From assembly GCF_024385525.1 (NCBI RefSeq), contig NZ_JANFLU010000008.1, positions 144,775 through 208,774 on the forward strand: a stretch of 64,000 bases of DNA. The letters run 5' to 3'. The position numbers were made by a program, and so were the translations under genes. This DNA comes from Arthrobacter sp. zg-Y238 (GTDB lineage Bacteria > Actinomycetota > Actinomycetes > Actinomycetales > Micrococcaceae). Positions 41,072 through 50,710 of this stretch are shown here, piece after piece. Positions within the stretch are counted from its first letter, which is position 1. Each line of letters begins with the position of its first letter. Below the pieces are notes generated by a model. It was not told the origin of the DNA. It did no database searches and worked only from the letters and a program-made list of their open reading frames with translations.

Positions 41072-42093
41072 GACACGCCGTTCGTCTTGAAGGGCAGTCC
41101 CAGGCCGCCGGCCACCTCGGCCAGGACTTCGGGGCAGAAGAAGTACAACCGAAGTTCGGCAATCAGGGGTTCCCCGAGGGCACCGCTGAGACGAAGAACA
41201 TCGGCGACAACCTCGGGCGTCTTAGGCGCATCCTTGGGGCGTTCCCACAGGAGGATTACGTCCTCGCCGTCATAGCTGTGCACGCTGGCCCGGTAGAGCT
41301 CTGCGGCATCCGGCCCGAAGGTGTGGGTCATGGAGCCGGTTCGGATCTCCTCGTGCCCGGTTTCGCTGACGTTGCCGATCACCACCGTGCGCCCGCCGGT
41401 CAGGAACAGGCTGACCATCGCATCGATGTCGTAGGAGTTGAAGGCATCGGCGAGGCGGCGCAGCAGCTCCGGGTGTCCTTCCGGCTGCGGTGGTTTGGTC
41501 CCGGAGCCGGCGGCAGCGCCGTCGTCGTCGGCGGGCACGGATCCTCCCGCCCGGGCCGTTGCCAGCGTGCTCCGGCCGCGGTGAAGCGCGGACTTTACCG
41601 CCCCGGCGCTGGTGTCCAGCGTTTCCGCGATCTCGGCCAGGGAGTAGCGAAACACGTCCTTGAGGACCACGCAGGCCCGTTCCTGAGGGGGCAGGACCAG
41701 CAGCAAATGCTCCAGCGCCGACTCCACCTCCAGAGACGTCAGGGGATCCGCGGCGCCGTCGTCGGGCACGTCCACACCCGGTTCGCTGAAGTCCTGCACC
41801 GCTGTCCGGCCACTGCGGCGCAGGGTGTCCAGCCAGGTATTCGTGGCGATCCGGATCAGCCAGGCCTCCACGTTGCTGATGGGTTCATGCCGCTGGGAGG
41901 CATCGGAGAGGGCCTTCACCAGGGTTTCCTGCAACAGGTCCTCGGCGTCCCAGACAGTGCCGGTCAATCTGCGGCAGTAACGGTAAACGGCCGGGCGCAC
42001 AGGCTCGAGCGCTACGAGGAAATTCCTCCTGGCCTGCCGAAGTTCTCCGGCCTGGATGTTTACCGGTTCCGGCTTCGTTGCTGCTACTGACAT
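41062..42093 (-). CDS. ECF-type RNA polymerase sigma factor with C-terminal SnoaL-like domain
   Basis: 343 residues from ATG 42093 (MSVAATKPEPVNIQAGE), chosen because GGAG lies 9 nt upstream. Sigma region 2 is YRYCRRLTGTVWDAEDLLQETLVKAL with NVEAWLIRIATNTWLDTLRR; region 4 is LPPQERACVVLKDVFRYSLAEIAETL followed by SAGAVKSALHRGRSTL. From about residue 205 there is an NTF2/SnoaL-like extension (LLRRLADAFNSYDIDAMVSLF), as in SigJ/ECF41-like factors, where it acts as a built-in regulator in place of an anti-sigma factor. Target promoters unknown. No anti-sigma gene nearby. Confidence 0.9.
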   Translation of the reverse strand: MSVAATKPEPVNIQAGELRQARRNFLVALEPVRPAVYRYCRRLTGTVWDAEDLLQETLVKALSDASQRHEPISNVEAWLIRIATNTWLDTLRRSGRTAVQDFSEPGVDVPDDGAADPLTSLEVESALEHLLLVLPPQERACVVLKDVFRYSLAEIAETLDTSAGAVKSALHRGRSTLATARAGGSVPADDDGAAAGSGTKPPQPEGHPELLRRLADAFNSYDIDAMVSLFLTGGRTVVIGNVSETGHEEIRTGSMTHTFGPDAAELYRASVHSYDGEDVILLWERPKDAPKTPEVVADVLRLSGALGEPLIAELRLYFFCPEVLAEVAGGLGLPFKTNGVSYF

Positions 42094-42271
42094 TCCTGGC
42101 TCCATTCCGTTCGGCCGCCCCGGCGGCACCTGCGATAACAATGGCATTCCTGCGTTGGTCCTACCGGGTAGACGCACGGGAAGGGACAAAAGATACGCCG
42201 GGGTCCATCCGACCTGCGGCTCACCCGAACACACTGGCTCCGAGGGCCGTGCGCTGTTGTAAAGTGGAGAA
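42094..42271. other. divergent spacer between the sigma gene and the leuS leader
   Basis: Should hold the promoters of both genes. TAAAGT at 42260-42265 is a possible -10 for the leader transcript. No clear -35 and no gene is seen. Confidence 0.4.
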
Positions 42272-42298
42272 ATGATCGCAGTACTCCTCCTTAGCTAG
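42272..42298 (+). CDS. leuS leader peptide with three consecutive Leu codons
   Basis: ATG-started 8-codon frame MIAVLLLS, ending in TAG. The Leu codons CTC-CTC-CTT are at 42284-42292. GTGGAGA precedes the ATG at good distance. It is followed at once by two hairpins, the second with a T tract, then leuS. This is the arrangement of a ribosome-mediated attenuator that senses leucyl-tRNA(Leu). Confidence 0.7.
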   Translation: MIAVLLLS

Positions 42299-42346
42299 CC
42301 GCGCACCGTCAGTGCGCGGCCGCCCCTTGCTTGTCGAGGGGCTTTT
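42299..42346 (+). terminator. attenuator hairpins upstream of leuS
   Basis: Hairpin 1: CCGCGCAC (42299-42306) with GTGCGCGG (42312-42319), loop CGTCA. It begins right after the leader stop. Hairpin 2: GCCCCTTG (42322-42329) with CGAGGGGC (42335-42342), one T-G wobble, loop CTTGT, then TTTT: an intrinsic terminator. A further GGGCCG/CGGCCC dyad lies at 42376-42397. A ribosome stalled on the Leu codons would cover the 5' arm of hairpin 1. I could not identify the antiterminator pairing. Confidence 0.7.
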
Positions 42347-42439
42347 GTGTGTCTGGGGAGGACCCAAAAATTTAAGGGCCGGATTTACCGACGGCCCGCA
42401 GCGCGGATCGATTTTCTTTGAGGACAGAGGCGAAGCATA

Positions 42440-44938
42440 GTGAGCACGCAGTCACAGACTGATCAGCAGGAAGAGGCCGTCTACAGTTTCGCGGCCATCG
42501 AGCAGAAATGGCCGAAGGTCTGGGATGACCTCGGTGTTTTCACCCCTGCCGACGACGGCTCGCGCGAACGACGCTATGTACTGGACATGTTCCCGTACCC
42601 CTCCGGCGACCTGCACATGGGCCACGCCGAAGCGTTCGCGATGGGCGACGTCGTCGCCCGGTACTGGCGCCAGCTCGGCTACGACGTGCTGCACCCGATC
42701 GGCTGGGACTCCTTCGGCCTGCCCGCGGAAAACGCAGCCATCAAGAACAACGCGCACCCCAGTGACTGGACCTACCGCAACATCGAGACGCAGGCGGAGT
42801 CCTTCAAGCGCTACGCCATCAGCGTTGACTGGTCCCGCCGGATCCACACCTCGGATCCCGAGTACTACCGCTGGACCCAGTGGCTGTTCACCCGCTTCTA
42901 CGAGCGAGGCCTGGCCTACCGCAAGAATTCCCCGGTCAACTGGTGCCCCAAGGACCAGACCGTGCTGGCCAACGAACAGGTAGTCAACGGTGCCTGCGAA
43001 CGCTGCGGAACCCAGGTCACCAAGAAGTCGCTGAACCAGTGGTACTTCAAGATCACCGATTATGCCGACCGCCTGCTCGATGACATGGAACAGCTCAAGG
43101 GCCACTGGCCCGAGCGTGTCCTGGCCATGCAGAAAAACTGGATCGGCCGCTCCGAGGGCGCGCACGTCCGGTTCAACATCGAGGCCGACGGCGGCAAGCC
43201 CGCCGAGCAGGTCACCGTCTTCACCACCCGTCCGGACACGCTGGCCGGCGCCACCTTCTTCGTTGTCGCCGCCGACGCCCCGCTGGCGCTGGACCTGGTG
43301 ACGGACGAAAACCGCGATGCGTTGCTGGACTACCGCGAATCGGTGAAGGCACTTTCGGACATCGAGCGCCAGTCCACCGAACGCGTCAAGACCGGTATCT
43401 TCACCGGCCGGTACGCCGTGAACCCGCTGAACGGCGAGAAGCTGCCCGTCTGGGCCGCCGACTACGTGCTGGCGGACTACGGCACCGGTGCCATCATGGC
43501 CGTCCCGGCACACGACCAGCGTGACCTGGACTTCGCCAAGACCTTCGACCTGCCCGTCAAGGCTGTCCTGGACACCGGCGAAGAGGATCCCGCCGTCAGC
43601 GGTGTGGCCACCACCGGCGAAGGCACCCTGATCAACTCCGGCGCCCTGGACGGCCTGCCGAAGGCAGAAGCCATTCCGGCCGCCGTCCGGATGCTCGAGG
43701 AACAGGGCACCGGCGAGAAGTTCGTGAACTTCCGCCTGCGTGACTGGCTGCTGTCCCGGCAGCGTTTCTGGGGCACGCCCATCCCGATCATCCACTGCGA
43801 AAGCTGCGGCGAGGTTCCGGTCCCCGATGACCAGCTGCCCGTCACGCTGCCCACCGGGCTGCGCGGCGAAGCACTGGCGCCGAAGGGCACCTCTCCGCTG
43901 GCTTCGGCCGAGGAGTGGGTCAACGTGGCCTGCCCGAAGTGCGACGGTCCCGCCAAGCGCGACACGGACACCATGGACACGTTCGTGGATTCGTCCTGGT
44001 ACTTCATGCGCTTCGTGTCCCCGCACTTCACGGACGGACCGTTCGATCCCGAGGCAGCGAAGAACTGGATGCCGGTCGGGCAGTATGTGGGCGGCGTCGA
44101 ACACGCGATCCTGCACCTGCTCTATGCGCGGTTCTTCACCAAGGTGGTCCACGACATGGGGCTGCTGGAAGCCAGCGAGCCGTTCGCTTCGCTGCTGAAC
44201 CAGGGCCAGGTGCTCAACGGCGGCAAGGCCATGTCCAAGTCGCTGGGCAACGGTGTGGACCTGGGCCAGCAGCTGGACAAGTACGGCGTGGACGCGGTGC
44301 GCCTGACCATGATCTTCGCTTCCCCGCCGGAAGACGACGTCGACTGGGCCGATGTGTCGCCGTCGGGCTCTGCGAAGTTCCTGGCCCGCGCGTGGCGCCT
44401 GGGGCAGGACATCACCAGCGAACCCGGCGTGGACTACTCGGCCGGGGACCGGAAGCTGCGTGCGCTCACGCACCGGACCGTCGCCGATGCCACCGAGCTG
44501 TTGGAGAACAACAAGTTCAACGTCGTGGTGGCCAAGCTGATGGAGTTGGTCAACGCGACCCGCAAGGCCATCGACTCCGGCGCGGGTGCCGCCGATCCGG
44601 CAGTGCGCGAGGCAGCGGAAGCCGTCGCCGTCATCCTGAGCCTCTTCGCGCCCTACACGGCCGAGGACCTCTGGAACCTGCTGGGCCGCGAAGCCTCCGT
44701 CGTAAATGCGGGCTGGCCCGTGGTCGATGAAACCCTGCTGGTGCAGGACACGGTCACCGCCGTTGTCCAGGTGCAGGGCAAGGTCCGCGACCGGCTGGAA
44801 GTCGCTGCGGACATCAGCGAGGAGGACCTGCGGGAGGCCGCTTTGGCGTCCGACGCGGTGCAGCGGTTCCTAGACGGACGCGGCATCCGCACGGTAATCG
44901 TCCGGGCGCCGAAGCTCGTCAACATCGTCCCGGCCTAG
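42440..44938 (+). CDS. leuS: leucyl-tRNA synthetase
   Basis: Charges tRNA-Leu. 832 residues, bacterial type. The class I signature HIGH appears as [12 protein letters not shown] (near residue 55). The CP1 editing domain has [12 protein letters not shown] and the conserved Asp segment [12 protein letters not shown]. The zinc-like CPKC and the tRNA/catalytic KMSKS motif is [13 protein letters not shown] (near residue 600). GTG start at 42440, with AGAGG upstream. The leader region points to control by leucyl-tRNA level. degV follows after 12 nt. Confidence 0.97.
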   Translation: MSTQSQTDQQEEAVYSFAAIEQKWPKVWDDLGVFTPADDGSRERRYVLDMFPYPSGDLHMGHAEAFAMGDVVARYWRQLGYDVLHPIGWDSFGLPAENAAIKNNAHPSDWTYRNIETQAESFKRYAISVDWSRRIHTSDPEYYRWTQWLFTRFYERGLAYRKNSPVNWCPKDQTVLANEQVVNGACERCGTQVTKKSLNQWYFKITDYADRLLDDMEQLKGHWPERVLAMQKNWIGRSEGAHVRFNIEADGGKPAEQVTVFTTRPDTLAGATFFVVAADAPLALDLVTDENRDALLDYRESVKALSDIERQSTERVKTGIFTGRYAVNPLNGEKLPVWAADYVLADYGTGAIMAVPAHDQRDLDFAKTFDLPVKAVLDTGEEDPAVSGVATTGEGTLINSGALDGLPKAEAIPAAVRMLEEQGTGEKFVNFRLRDWLLSRQRFWGTPIPIIHCESCGEVPVPDDQLPVTLPTGLRGEALAPKGTSPLASAEEWVNVACPKCDGPAKRDTDTMDTFVDSSWYFMRFVSPHFTDGPFDPEAAKNWMPVGQYVGGVEHAILHLLYARFFTKVVHDMGLLEASEPFASLLNQGQVLNGGKAMSKSLGNGVDLGQQLDKYGVDAVRLTMIFASPPEDDVDWADVSPSGSAKFLARAWRLGQDITSEPGVDYSAGDRKLRALTHRTVADATELLENNKFNVVVAKLMELVNATRKAIDSGAGAADPAVREAAEAVAVILSLFAPYTAEDLWNLLGREASVVNAGWPVVDETLLVQDTVTAVVQVQGKVRDRLEVAADISEEDLREAALASDAVQRFLDGRGIRTVIVRAPKLVNIVPA

Positions 44939-44950
44939 GCGCCGGAAACC

Positions 44951-46138
44951 ATGGACTGGCTGGAACGGCTCGCATCGCGGGCCAGGGGACGGCAGCGGGA
45001 AACCGCGGCCGTCCCCGGGCCGTCCGTGGGGGTGGTGACCGATTCGGCGTCGGCGCTGCCGGGTGGCTGGGCGGAAGCGGCCAATGCCGCCGATTTCGTC
45101 CGGGTGGTTCCCATGCCCGTCATGATCGGGGACCAGATCTACGGCGAAGGATCCGCGGAACTGATTCCTGCCCTTGCCCTGGCCATGGCGCAGGGCCATG
45201 AAGTGCGGACTTCCCGGCCGGCACCCGGGCAGTTCGAAGCGGCCTACCGCGAGCTTGCTGCCGCCGGGTGCACCTCCGCGGTGTCAATCCACCTTTCCGG
45301 GCAGCTTTCCGGGACCGTGGATTCGGCGCGGCTTGCCGCGCGTTCGGCTGAAATTCCGGTCGAGGTCATCGACAGTGCGACGGCGGCCATGGGCCTCGGT
45401 TTTGCCGTGGCGGCGGCGACGGAGAGGGCCCGGGCCGGTTATTCGGCGGCGGAGGTAGCGGCAGATGCCCGCTCGGTAGCGGCCGATGCCACTATCCTCT
45501 TTTACGTCCCCAGCCTTGACCAGCTGCGCCGTGGCGGGCGGATCGGTGCTGCGGCAGGCTGGCTGGGTACCCTGCTTGCCGTAAAGCCGATCCTGGTGGT
45601 CCGCGACGGCATGGTTGTTCCGCTGGAACGTGTTCGGACTGCACCCAAAGCGCTGGCACGGCTGGCCGAACTGGTGCAGCAGGACATTGCCGGACGCGAC
45701 GGGAAGGTCCGCGCCGCGGTGCACCACTTCGGCAACGCCTCGGAAGCCGAACGGCTGGCCGGAATTGTCGGTGCCGCCGCGCCCGAGGTAGAGATCCTGA
45801 TCTGCCCGCTGCCCGCCGTCCTGGCCGCCCATGCCGGGCTGGGGGTGCTGGCCGTCGCCGTTGCAGGAGACCGAAGTGATGCTGCCGGCCACATAGTGCA
45901 GGGCGCGGGGCCGGCTGGTGCCGGCGTGCCGGCGGACGGGGTTGCTGCGGACGGGGTTGCCACGGACGACGAAGGCGGCCGCACGGACACCGGCAACGCA
46001 GCCGGGAAACCAGCCGGGAACGCAGCCGGGAAACCGGCGGCCCCAGGTGCGGCATCCCGGACCAGGTCTGCCGAGACCAAAGCTAAGGGCAGCAAGTCTT
46101 CCGGCGGCGCCAAAGAACAGGGTGCACGACGGCGGTAG
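44951..46138 (+). CDS. DegV family fatty-acid-binding protein with repeat-rich C-terminal tail
   Basis: 395 residues. DegV proteins bind a single fatty acid and in Gram-positive bacteria feed it to the fatty acid kinase system. The core (residues ~24-305) has GVVTDSASALPGGW, RTSRPAPGQFEAAY, VSIHLSGQLSGTVDSARLAA, IDSATAAMGLGF and the VPSLDQLRRGGRIGAA lipid-binding segment. After it comes a low-complexity tail with duplicated GVAAD and GNAAGKPA units, ending in a Lys/Arg-rich stretch (GSKSSGGAKEQGARRR), which may contact nucleic acid or membrane. In relatives degV is usually next to comEA; here a 12.7-kb block intervenes. Confidence 0.9.
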   Translation: MDWLERLASRARGRQRETAAVPGPSVGVVTDSASALPGGWAEAANAADFVRVVPMPVMIGDQIYGEGSAELIPALALAMAQGHEVRTSRPAPGQFEAAYRELAAAGCTSAVSIHLSGQLSGTVDSARLAARSAEIPVEVIDSATAAMGLGFAVAAATERARAGYSAAEVAADARSVAADATILFYVPSLDQLRRGGRIGAAAGWLGTLLAVKPILVVRDGMVVPLERVRTAPKALARLAELVQQDIAGRDGKVRAAVHHFGNASEAERLAGIVGAAAPEVEILICPLPAVLAAHAGLGVLAVAVAGDRSDAAGHIVQGAGPAGAGVPADGVAADGVATDDEGGRTDTGNAAGKPAGNAAGKPAAPGAASRTRSAETKAKGSKSSGGAKEQGARRR

Positions 46139-46141
46139 AGG

Positions 46142-46726
46142 CGTCAAAAGCCGGTGCTATTTCCCTTGAAAAGGTAACCGCGTCACCATTGCAAAAACCC
46201 CTGTAGTCACGGCTCGCTGTGAATGGTCATCCAACACTGACTACTATCTTTACGCCCTGGACATTCTCAAGGATGGAACGGAACTGGTTTGTTCCACTTT
46301 CGGCTCCGAAGCACAGCCGGAGCCGACGCCGGAACTGCTCGGCGGTGCAGTTCGCCACCTGGGTGACGTGGGGCGAGGGCAGAACGGCAAGGCCCAGGAA
46401 ACCATTGAAATCAAGCTGACGGACGAGATCGAAGCGGTTGTTCCCATCTCTTACTCGGCCCGGTCCAACCGGATGGGTTCTTTCCGTAAGTATGGAGTAT
46501 CCCTGGGAATCGACAATGGCTCTGGACCCGCGTAACCATCGCCTCCGCCAACGCTTCCAAGCGGATGAGTGTATTCACGGTTGCGATCTGAGTTATTCGC
46601 AACACCGCTGATGGGGTTGTCGTAGAGTCACTGGAAACGTACTCGAAGTCCCTGAGCGAATTCCGTCCGGCCTGGCAGAATGGCCAGGTTGTTATGGATG
46701 CGGGGTTCAAGAACATCTTCAAGTAA
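46142..46726 (+). pseudogene. TerA/TerD-like stress-response protein, multiply disrupted
   Basis: Pieces of one protein can be read in order: SKAGAISLEKVTASPLQK, then TARCEWSSNTDYYLYALDIL to KYGVSLGIDNGSG, then RVTIASANASKRMSVFTVAI, then VIRNTADGVVVESLETYSKS to FKNIFK. Joining them requires a frameshift in the A run at 46193-46197, a frameshift near 46527-46530 and skipping the TGA at 46589-46591 (a GGA codon by expectation). No start codon is found, so the 5' end is lost too. The overall plan (acidic strand pairs, YSARSN.MGSF.KY.VSL.IDNG, terminal metal-site-like strand) resembles the TerA/TerD tellurium-resistance/stress family. That assignment is from memory of the fold and is only moderately sure. 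Confidence 0.65.
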
Positions 46727-46767
46727 GGCGCAGGGAATGATTAGTCCATCTGGCCTCCACACTTGAT

Positions 46768-47238
46768 CTAGGACGTGGCTTCATCGAAGTCATTGATTAG
46801 TTGAACTTTTTCGGCAGAAGCGGAGCTTTCATCGAAGCGATAGTGCAACCACTCCTGAGTCAGGCGTCGCGCCAGCTCCAAACCCACTACGCGCTGGCCA
46901 AAGGCGAGCACCTGCGCATTGTTGCTCAGCACCCCCCGTTCGACGGAGTAACCGTCATGTGCCGTCACAGCTCGAATGGAAGGCACTTTATTTGCCGCGA
47001 TGGCCATGCCTAAGCCGGTGCCGCAGATCAGAAGGGCCCGGTCCGCCTGGCCATTGGCCACCATAGTGGCAGCTTCTATCGCAACGCTCGGATAGGCAGT
47101 GTGGCTTGAGGCATCCACGCCGATGTCGATCACGGCGTCGACCAAGGGATTCGCTTCAAGGTCGCGTTTCAGGACTTCCTTGTAGTCGTATCCGGCGTCA
47201 TCGGCGCCGATGACAATAGTTAGAGGTTGTGTAGTCAT
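46768..47238 (-). CDS. RpiB/LacAB-family sugar-phosphate isomerase
   Basis: 156 residues. Aldose-ketose isomerase fold of the RpiB type: [21 protein letters not shown] at the N-terminus, [13 protein letters not shown], the catalytic Cys in [21 protein letters not shown] and [16 protein letters not shown]. RpiB relatives act on ribose-5-P, allose-6-P or, in the mycobacterial tetritol pathways, erythrulose-4-P. Next to a Dak-type kinase the last reaction is a good candidate, but this is inference. Last gene of a seven-gene - strand operon; overlaps the kinase gene by 4 nt. Confidence 0.9.
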   Translation of the reverse strand: MTTQPLTIVIGADDAGYDYKEVLKRDLEANPLVDAVIDIGVDASSHTAYPSVAIEAATMVANGQADRALLICGTGLGMAIAANKVPSIRAVTAHDGYSVERGVLSNNAQVLAFGQRVVGLELARRLTQEWLHYRFDESSASAEKVQLINDFDEATS

Positions 47239-48971
47239 TCGACTTCCACCTTTCGTTCATGAGCGGCGTTGTCTGCTAGGGCGGTCACAATAAGGGCGAA
47301 TGAAATGGCTCCGGGATCTGGGTTACCCAGGCTTTTTTCGGCGTGAGGCCTTGCACGGCCCATTTTGGGTAACAGATTTGCAGTGGCCCTGGCAGCCGAA
47401 AAGGATGCAGCCGCTGCGAGGTGCAAGGCGTTTGGTAAGGTTTGCCCGCCGTCGGAAGCGTTACGCAGTTCAACCACGAATGGAACCACTGCGTCCACCA
47501 TGGTTTTGTCGCCCAAGGATGCCTTGCCCAATCGGGTAAGTGCGTCGGCGAATGCGTCGGATGCCTGAAGGATTTCCGGAAAGCCGATTTCGTTGTCGTC
47601 ACCTATTATTCGGCCTGCTGCACGTAGGGCTGAGCCCCAGAGTACTCCTGAGGTTCCACCAGCATGTTCTGCCCAGGCATCACCTGCGCGCGTCAATGTG
47701 CTCCCAACTCCGGCTCCGCCCTTGGATGCCCATATGGCGGCCGTCAGAGCAGCGTCCAGACCACGCACCATGCCCCGACCATGATCGCCATCTCCAGCGA
47801 TAGCGTCCATTTGGGCGAGGGTCTCTTCATGTTCCCGGATGGTGTTTAGAGCCGCGGAGGCGAAAGCAACAACGTGTGCCGCGCTCTTCTGAGAGGTTGG
47901 TGTACCTTGCGCAACGTTGTCGATGTAGGAGTCGTCAATCAAGGCATCATCTTCGGTTTCGGTACGATCGGCGAGAGCTGAACCTTTGCGGAAAGCAGGC
48001 GTATCTGCAGGTGCGCACCACAGTGGCTCGAGCTCATCGTCGAGCCAAACGAGACTCAGCGAAACGCCCGCCATATCCAAGCTGGTGACTAGTTCTCCCA
48101 CTTGAGGCTCCACGAGTTGAAGGCCTGCCTGTTCCAGCCGAGGGGAGATCTCGCCCCAGAGAAGGAATAGCTCTTCATATTTCGTGGAGCCGAGGCCGTT
48201 GAGGATCACGCCCACTCGTTCACCGCTGGCGGGGGGTCGTTCGGAAAGTAGAGAGGTTACGAGTAAGTCACCAATCTCGGTAGCGGTCTGCAGCGGTACG
48301 GTTCGAAGGCCGGGCTCTCCGTGAATACCGAGGCCCACAGCCATCTGGCTGTGCTGCACGGCGAACAGCGGGCCGGATGCGCCTGGGAACGTGCAGCCGG
48401 AGAACGCAATTCCGGCTGTGCGGGTTCGGTCGTTGGCCAGACGGCCTAGCCGCTCCACCTCATCAATATCAGCGCCGGTCTCGGCGGCCGCGGCCAGCAC
48501 CTTGAAAACAGCGAAATCGCCCGCGATCCCGCGGCGTTTGTGGATTTCATCCATTGAGGCGCTCAGCACATCGTCCGTGACGACTACATTTCGCGCGTCG
48601 ATGCCCTCGGCAGTAAGTTGCTCGCACGCGATGCCGAAATTCATGACATCTCCTGCGTAGTTACCGAAGCTGAAAATGACGCCACCGCCACGGTTAGCGT
48701 GTCGGCCCACAGAGTATGCGTATTGTGCGGACGGCGAAGTGAAGATGTTGCCCACTACGGATCCGTCTCCGAATCCGGGCCCAACCAGTCCGGCAAAAGC
48801 TGGGTAGTGGCCACTGCCGCCACCGAAAATTACTACGGTCTTGCCTCTCGGGCCTGGCTGCCGGCGAACGACGCCGCCGGGCACAGGTCGTACGTAAGAT
48901 TTGTGCAGCGCCACGAATCCGGCAAGGGCCTCTTCGGCAAAGTCGGCGGGGTCGTTGTAAATGTGGGTCAT
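47235..48971 (-). CDS. dihydroxyacetone kinase-family protein (DhaK-DhaL fusion)
   Basis: ATP-dependent ketose kinase of 578 residues. The DhaK domain (1-330) has [45 protein letters not shown], and the substrate-binding His in [11 protein letters not shown]. The DhaL domain (~370-575) has the Mg-ATP site [16 protein letters not shown] and GGTSGVLWG. The start at ATG 48971 ([11 protein letters not shown]) is set by GGAG 8 nt upstream. One-chain DhaKL kinases phosphorylate dihydroxyacetone or C4 ketoses such as erythrulose. Coupled to the isomerase and SIS genes. Confidence 0.92.
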   Translation of the reverse strand: MTHIYNDPADFAEEALAGFVALHKSYVRPVPGGVVRRQPGPRGKTVVIFGGGSGHYPAFAGLVGPGFGDGSVVGNIFTSPSAQYAYSVGRHANRGGGVIFSFGNYAGDVMNFGIACEQLTAEGIDARNVVVTDDVLSASMDEIHKRRGIAGDFAVFKVLAAAAETGADIDEVERLGRLANDRTRTAGIAFSGCTFPGASGPLFAVQHSQMAVGLGIHGEPGLRTVPLQTATEIGDLLVTSLLSERPPASGERVGVILNGLGSTKYEELFLLWGEISPRLEQAGLQLVEPQVGELVTSLDMAGVSLSLVWLDDELEPLWCAPADTPAFRKGSALADRTETEDDALIDDSYIDNVAQGTPTSQKSAAHVVAFASAALNTIREHEETLAQMDAIAGDGDHGRGMVRGLDAALTAAIWASKGGAGVGSTLTRAGDAWAEHAGGTSGVLWGSALRAAGRIIGDDNEIGFPEILQASDAFADALTRLGKASLGDKTMVDAVVPFVVELRNASDGGQTLPNALHLAAAASFSAARATANLLPKMGRARPHAEKSLGNPDPGAISFALIVTALADNAAHERKVEVE

Positions 48972-48994
48972 TACGGTCACTCCTCGTTGAGCGG

Positions 48995-49558
48995 CTATTC
49001 GAAGTTGCGGTGTCGCGGTGCTAATTCGGCGTAGGAATGGATGCCTAGACGCTCAATTAGCTGCAGTATTAGCGTGTCGAAGACCAAAAGGGTTGCCTGC
49101 TCGAACAGGCTGCCCATCGGCTGCATGGAGGGGACAAGGTCTCCCTTCCCTCGATAAACCGTCGCTGGCACGATAAGTGTCACATCGGCCATACCTGGGG
49201 TGCGGGCGCCGGCTAGTGCAGAAACCACGATTGTCGTTGCTCCCACCTCTCTCACCCGATCAAAGACATAGTCGAGATGCCCGATATTTCCGGGCCCGTT
49301 GACCATGAGCAGTGCATCATCAGCGGTGACAGCGGGAGTGGTGTCATCCCATGCCCAATGCACACGAAGGCCGAGGTGAGCCAGGCGCATTGCGAACCCC
49401 TTGGCAGCAAGTCCTTCCCGGCCTACACCAATCACGAAAATGGTATTGGCGGTCATCAACGCATTAAGGGTGTTCTCCACCTCGTCGGTACTTACCCGGG
49501 CGACGGTCGCATCAAGCTCGGAGACTATTTCGGCAGCTTGGTGGTGGAAGGCGCTCAT
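48995..49558 (-). CDS. SIS-domain protein, 6-phospho-3-hexuloisomerase-like
   Basis: 187 residues, one SIS (sugar isomerase) domain. The N-terminal helix leads to FVIGVGREGLAAKGFAMRLAHLG, the phosphosugar-binding loop as in HxlB/PHI. Next come WAWDDTTPAVTADDALLMVN, where PHI proteins read GSGxT/S; here the loop is NGPGNIG, a variation. The C-terminus is QPMGSLFEQATLLVFDTLIL, also PHI-like with a conserved Glu. Probably isomerises a phosphorylated sugar. No partner hexulose-phosphate synthase is present, so formaldehyde fixation is unlikely. Overlaps the permease gene by 4 nt. Confidence 0.85.
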   Translation of the reverse strand: MSAFHHQAAEIVSELDATVARVSTDEVENTLNALMTANTIFVIGVGREGLAAKGFAMRLAHLGLRVHWAWDDTTPAVTADDALLMVNGPGNIGHLDYVFDRVREVGATTIVVSALAGARTPGMADVTLIVPATVYRGKGDLVPSMQPMGSLFEQATLLVFDTLILQLIERLGIHSYAELAPRHRNFE

Positions 49559-50685
49559 CCTGGTTGCCCGCCCGCCTCAACCGATGCGCGGGGATCCGGG
49601 TCCGCATCCTTACCGAGTGGTCGGTGCGTGACGGCTACCGATGAGCCGGTGGAGCCTGATGCGGATCCTGGCTCCTTCGGCCCAAGGGATGGGGACACAG
49701 GAAGCGGATTCCAGCGAGCAACGTAGTAGTTGACCACCATCACCAGCAACAGCAGCGAACCCCAGATGAGATTTTTTACGTAAGGGTTGAATTGCAGGAT
49801 GGTGAATGCGCTCTGAAGGGATTGCAACAGAATGAGCCCCAGGGCCAAGCTGATAACCCGTCCTCGGCCGCCGTACGGGTTGTAACCTGCGAGGACAACC
49901 ACGAGAATCGCCTGCAGCAGGTATGACTCGCCGAAACCGACACGGGCCGAGTTGACCCTGGATACCATAATTACAGCGGCGATCCCCACGAGCAGGCCGA
50001 TCGTGACATATGTCAGGATGATCACTCGTTCATTGCGTACTCCGGAAAAGCGCAGTGCAACGCTGTTTTCACCGAAAAGGTAGATGCGGCGGCCAAAGCG
50101 GGTGCGGCTAAGCGCAAAGCCCATGACGAGAAATGCGACGGTCATGAGAAGGAAAATAAGCGGGATGTTCGCGATCGTAGTCGCGCCGAGGGCGGAATAG
50201 CTGACGATGGAGATCGGTACACTCTGCCCGTCTGTAATGACCATGCCAATGCCGGTGAACAGGATCATAGTGCCCAAAGTGGCGAGGATGGGTGGAATCG
50301 ATAACTTGGCCACTAACACACCGTTGAGCAAGCCGCACATCATGCCGGTGACGAGCGCCGCTAGGATGCCGGCGAGCATTAGTGCGTTCGAGTTTGACTC
50401 CGTTACCGGTACGAGTTGCCCGCTCATAACGGTGGCACCCATGATGCCGGCTAGCACCGCGGCTGACACAATAGACAGATCGATGCCACCGGTGAGCATG
50501 GCCAGGCCCATTGCGAGCGCAAGAAAGCCGAATTCACTGACTTGAGAGGACATCGACTGCAGATTGCCGGCGGAAAGGAATCGACCGCCGAGCAAGGCAA
50601 CAAGGACCGTTAGTGTACTGGCTGTCATGAGGACCAGCACGGACAGGTTTTTGTCCCGGGCGACGATACGGGCGACTAAATTCAT
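49555..50685 (-). CDS. sugar ABC transporter permease (RbsC-like), first
   Basis: 376 residues, about eight to ten hydrophobic spans. The BPD_transp_2 family signature is visible: MGLAMLTGGIDLSIVSAAVLAG and GLLNGVLVAKLSIPPILATLGTM, typical of ribose/xylose/rhamnose-type permeases. The cytoplasmic tail is Pro/Gly/Ser-rich (SLGPKEPGSASGSTGSS). One of two different permeases of the same importer. GC is visibly lower than in the flanking core genes. Confidence 0.92.
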   Translation of the reverse strand: MNLVARIVARDKNLSVLVLMTASTLTVLVALLGGRFLSAGNLQSMSSQVSEFGFLALAMGLAMLTGGIDLSIVSAAVLAGIMGATVMSGQLVPVTESNSNALMLAGILAALVTGMMCGLLNGVLVAKLSIPPILATLGTMILFTGIGMVITDGQSVPISIVSYSALGATTIANIPLIFLLMTVAFLVMGFALSRTRFGRRIYLFGENSVALRFSGVRNERVIILTYVTIGLLVGIAAVIMVSRVNSARVGFGESYLLQAILVVVLAGYNPYGGRGRVISLALGLILLQSLQSAFTILQFNPYVKNLIWGSLLLLVMVVNYYVARWNPLPVSPSLGPKEPGSASGSTGSSVAVTHRPLGKDADPDPRASVEAGGQPG

Positions 50686-50710
50686 TTTTTGGTTCCCCTT
50701 GCTCTCCGGT

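Noticed and set aside
42299..42439. T-box riboswitch before leuS
   Set aside because: No T-box sequence (AGGGTGG...GCG) or specifier-loop stem could be found; the leader-peptide layout explains the region better.
42452..44473. Long - strand open frame opposite leuS
   Set aside because: Exact antisense of a conserved synthetase gene with no motif of its own.
48995..49558. Ribulose monophosphate (formaldehyde fixation) pathway from the PHI-like gene
   Set aside because: No hexulose-6-phosphate synthase gene in the cluster, and the phosphosugar loop differs.
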